Source of the DNA: an uncultured bacterium
GTDB lineage: Bacteria > Planctomycetota > Phycisphaerae > Phycisphaerales > SM1A02
Direction of reading: 5' to 3'
Length of the DNA: 7,111 bases
Assembly (NCBI GenBank): GCA_903867275.1
Contig: CAIPQY010000198.1
Location: 1-7,111 of the forward strand
Positions 6,522-7,111 of the stretch are shown one piece after another. The notes under the pieces were generated by a model. It saw only the letters and a program-made list of their open reading frames with translations. It was not told where the DNA came from and did no database searches. The position numbers and the translations under genes were made by a program. Each line of letters starts with the position of its first letter. Within the stretch, counting starts at the first letter, position 1.

Positions 6522-7111
6522 ATGGAAGACCGCATCGCCCTTGATGGCGTCACTTTCGACGACGTGTTGCTGATCCCCCGGTGGAGCGAGGTCACGCCCG
6601 ACCTTGTCGACGTGAGCACGCGCATCACCGCGTCGATCGAACTTCAGATTCCGCTGCTGTCGGCACCCATGGACACCGTCACGGAGTCCGGCCTGGCCAT
6701 CGCGCTGGCGCAGGAGGGCGGCATCGGCGTGATCCACAAGAACATGTCGGTGGAAGCCCAGGCGCGTGAAGTCGCCAAGGTGAAGCGCAGCGAGAACGGC
6801 GTGGTGGCCGACCCGGTGGTGCTGAGCCCCGATGACTCGATCGCGCGCGCGGTGCAACTGATGAGCGAGCAGGGCGTGAGCGGTTTCCCGGTGACCGAGG
6901 GCGGACAGCGACGCGGCAAGGCTGTGGGCATTCTCACGCGCCGCGACATGAAGTTCCTGGACAAGCCCGATGGACGCAACGTCGGGCAGGTGATGACCAA
7001 GGGCAAGCTGGTCACCGCGCCCGCCAACGTGAGCGCCGCCGCGGCCGAGCGCCTGATGCTTGAGCATCGCGTGGAGAAGCTGCTGCTGGTCGATGCCGCG
7101 GGCAATCTGGC
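6522..7111 (+). CDS. guaB: IMP dehydrogenase, N-terminal part, cut by the window edge
   Basis: This cytoplasmic enzyme oxidises IMP to XMP with NAD, the committed step of guanine nucleotide synthesis. The window holds 196 codons and no stop, out of about 490 in the family. It opens with the family's TFDDVLLIP (residues 11-19), then LLSAPMDTVTE (45-55), where E. coli has SAAMDTVTE, and LAIALAQEGGIGVIHKNMS (58-76). From about 93 the two CBS repeats of the regulatory Bateman module begin: the first about 93-147 (GVVADPVV to GILTRRDM), the second from about 155 (VGQVMTKGKLVT) to the edge. The catalytic cysteine loop and flap lie beyond the window. The ATG at 6522 gives the normal N-terminus; GGGAGCGGG, 12 bases upstream, is rather far for a ribosome-binding site. 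GMP reductase is excluded by the CBS repeats. It is transcribed divergently from pilT with no evident functional link. Confidence 0.96.
   Translation, partial: MEDRIALDGVTFDDVLLIPRWSEVTPDLVDVSTRITASIELQIPLLSAPMDTVTESGLAIALAQEGGIGVIHKNMSVEAQAREVAKVKRSENGVVADPVVLSPDDSIARAVQLMSEQGVSGFPVTEGGQRRGKAVGILTRRDMKFLDKPDGRNVGQVMTKGKLVTAPANVSAAAAERLMLEHRVEKLLLVDAAGNL

Noticed and set aside
6417..7067. Upstream extension of the pilT frame, giving a 598-residue protein
   Set aside because: The extension is antisense to guaB, whose protein is clearly conserved, and lacks any PilT-like sequence. The ATG at 6416 gives a normal family length.
1..7111. tRNA, rRNA, CRISPR array, insertion sequence ends or attachment sites
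   Set aside because: I saw no direct-repeat arrays, transposase reading frames, terminal inverted repeats or RNA gene signatures. Gaps between genes are short: 13, 75, 3, 25 and 105 bases.

Overview
The window is GC-rich (roughly two thirds G+C by eye), densely coded bacterial DNA. Ribosome-binding sites are weak, and several long antisense open frames exist only because of the codon bias. I infer a planctomycete, most likely of the class Phycisphaerae. The basis is the base composition, the weak Shine-Dalgarno sequences, and a CvpA-like membrane protein with a large C-terminal domain next to type IV pilus-type ATPases. This placement is inference; no rRNA or other marker is present.

Layout from left to right. 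Positions 1-72 are of lower GC and have a stop in every forward frame. A shortened accB (biotin carboxyl carrier protein) follows and leads, after 13 bases, into a full-length accC (biotin carboxylase). Both are on the + strand and supply malonyl-CoA synthesis. A strong GC hairpin at 1795-1829 separates accC from a convergent three-gene operon on the - strand. Read in its own direction, that operon is: a PilT/PilU-type ATPase with intact motifs (6416 to 5271); a membrane-anchored GspE/PilB-like protein whose ATPase motifs have decayed (5245 to 3521); and a CvpA-like four-helix membrane protein with a roughly 430-residue C-terminal region (3517 to 1850). The gaps are 25 and 3 bases, so co-expression is likely. 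A 105-base divergent intergenic region (6417-6521) separates pilT from the start of guaB (IMP dehydrogenase). guaB is on the + strand and is cut by the right edge of the window.

accB/accC and guaB are core metabolic genes. The candidate for an undescribed system is the - strand operon: one active AAA+-like secretion/retraction ATPase, one membrane-tethered pseudo-ATPase of the same superfamily that keeps its tetracysteine module, and a CvpA-family membrane protein. No pilin, platform protein or secretin is visible here. Whether these proteins belong to a type IV pilus, a type II secretion machine or something else cannot be decided from this window.
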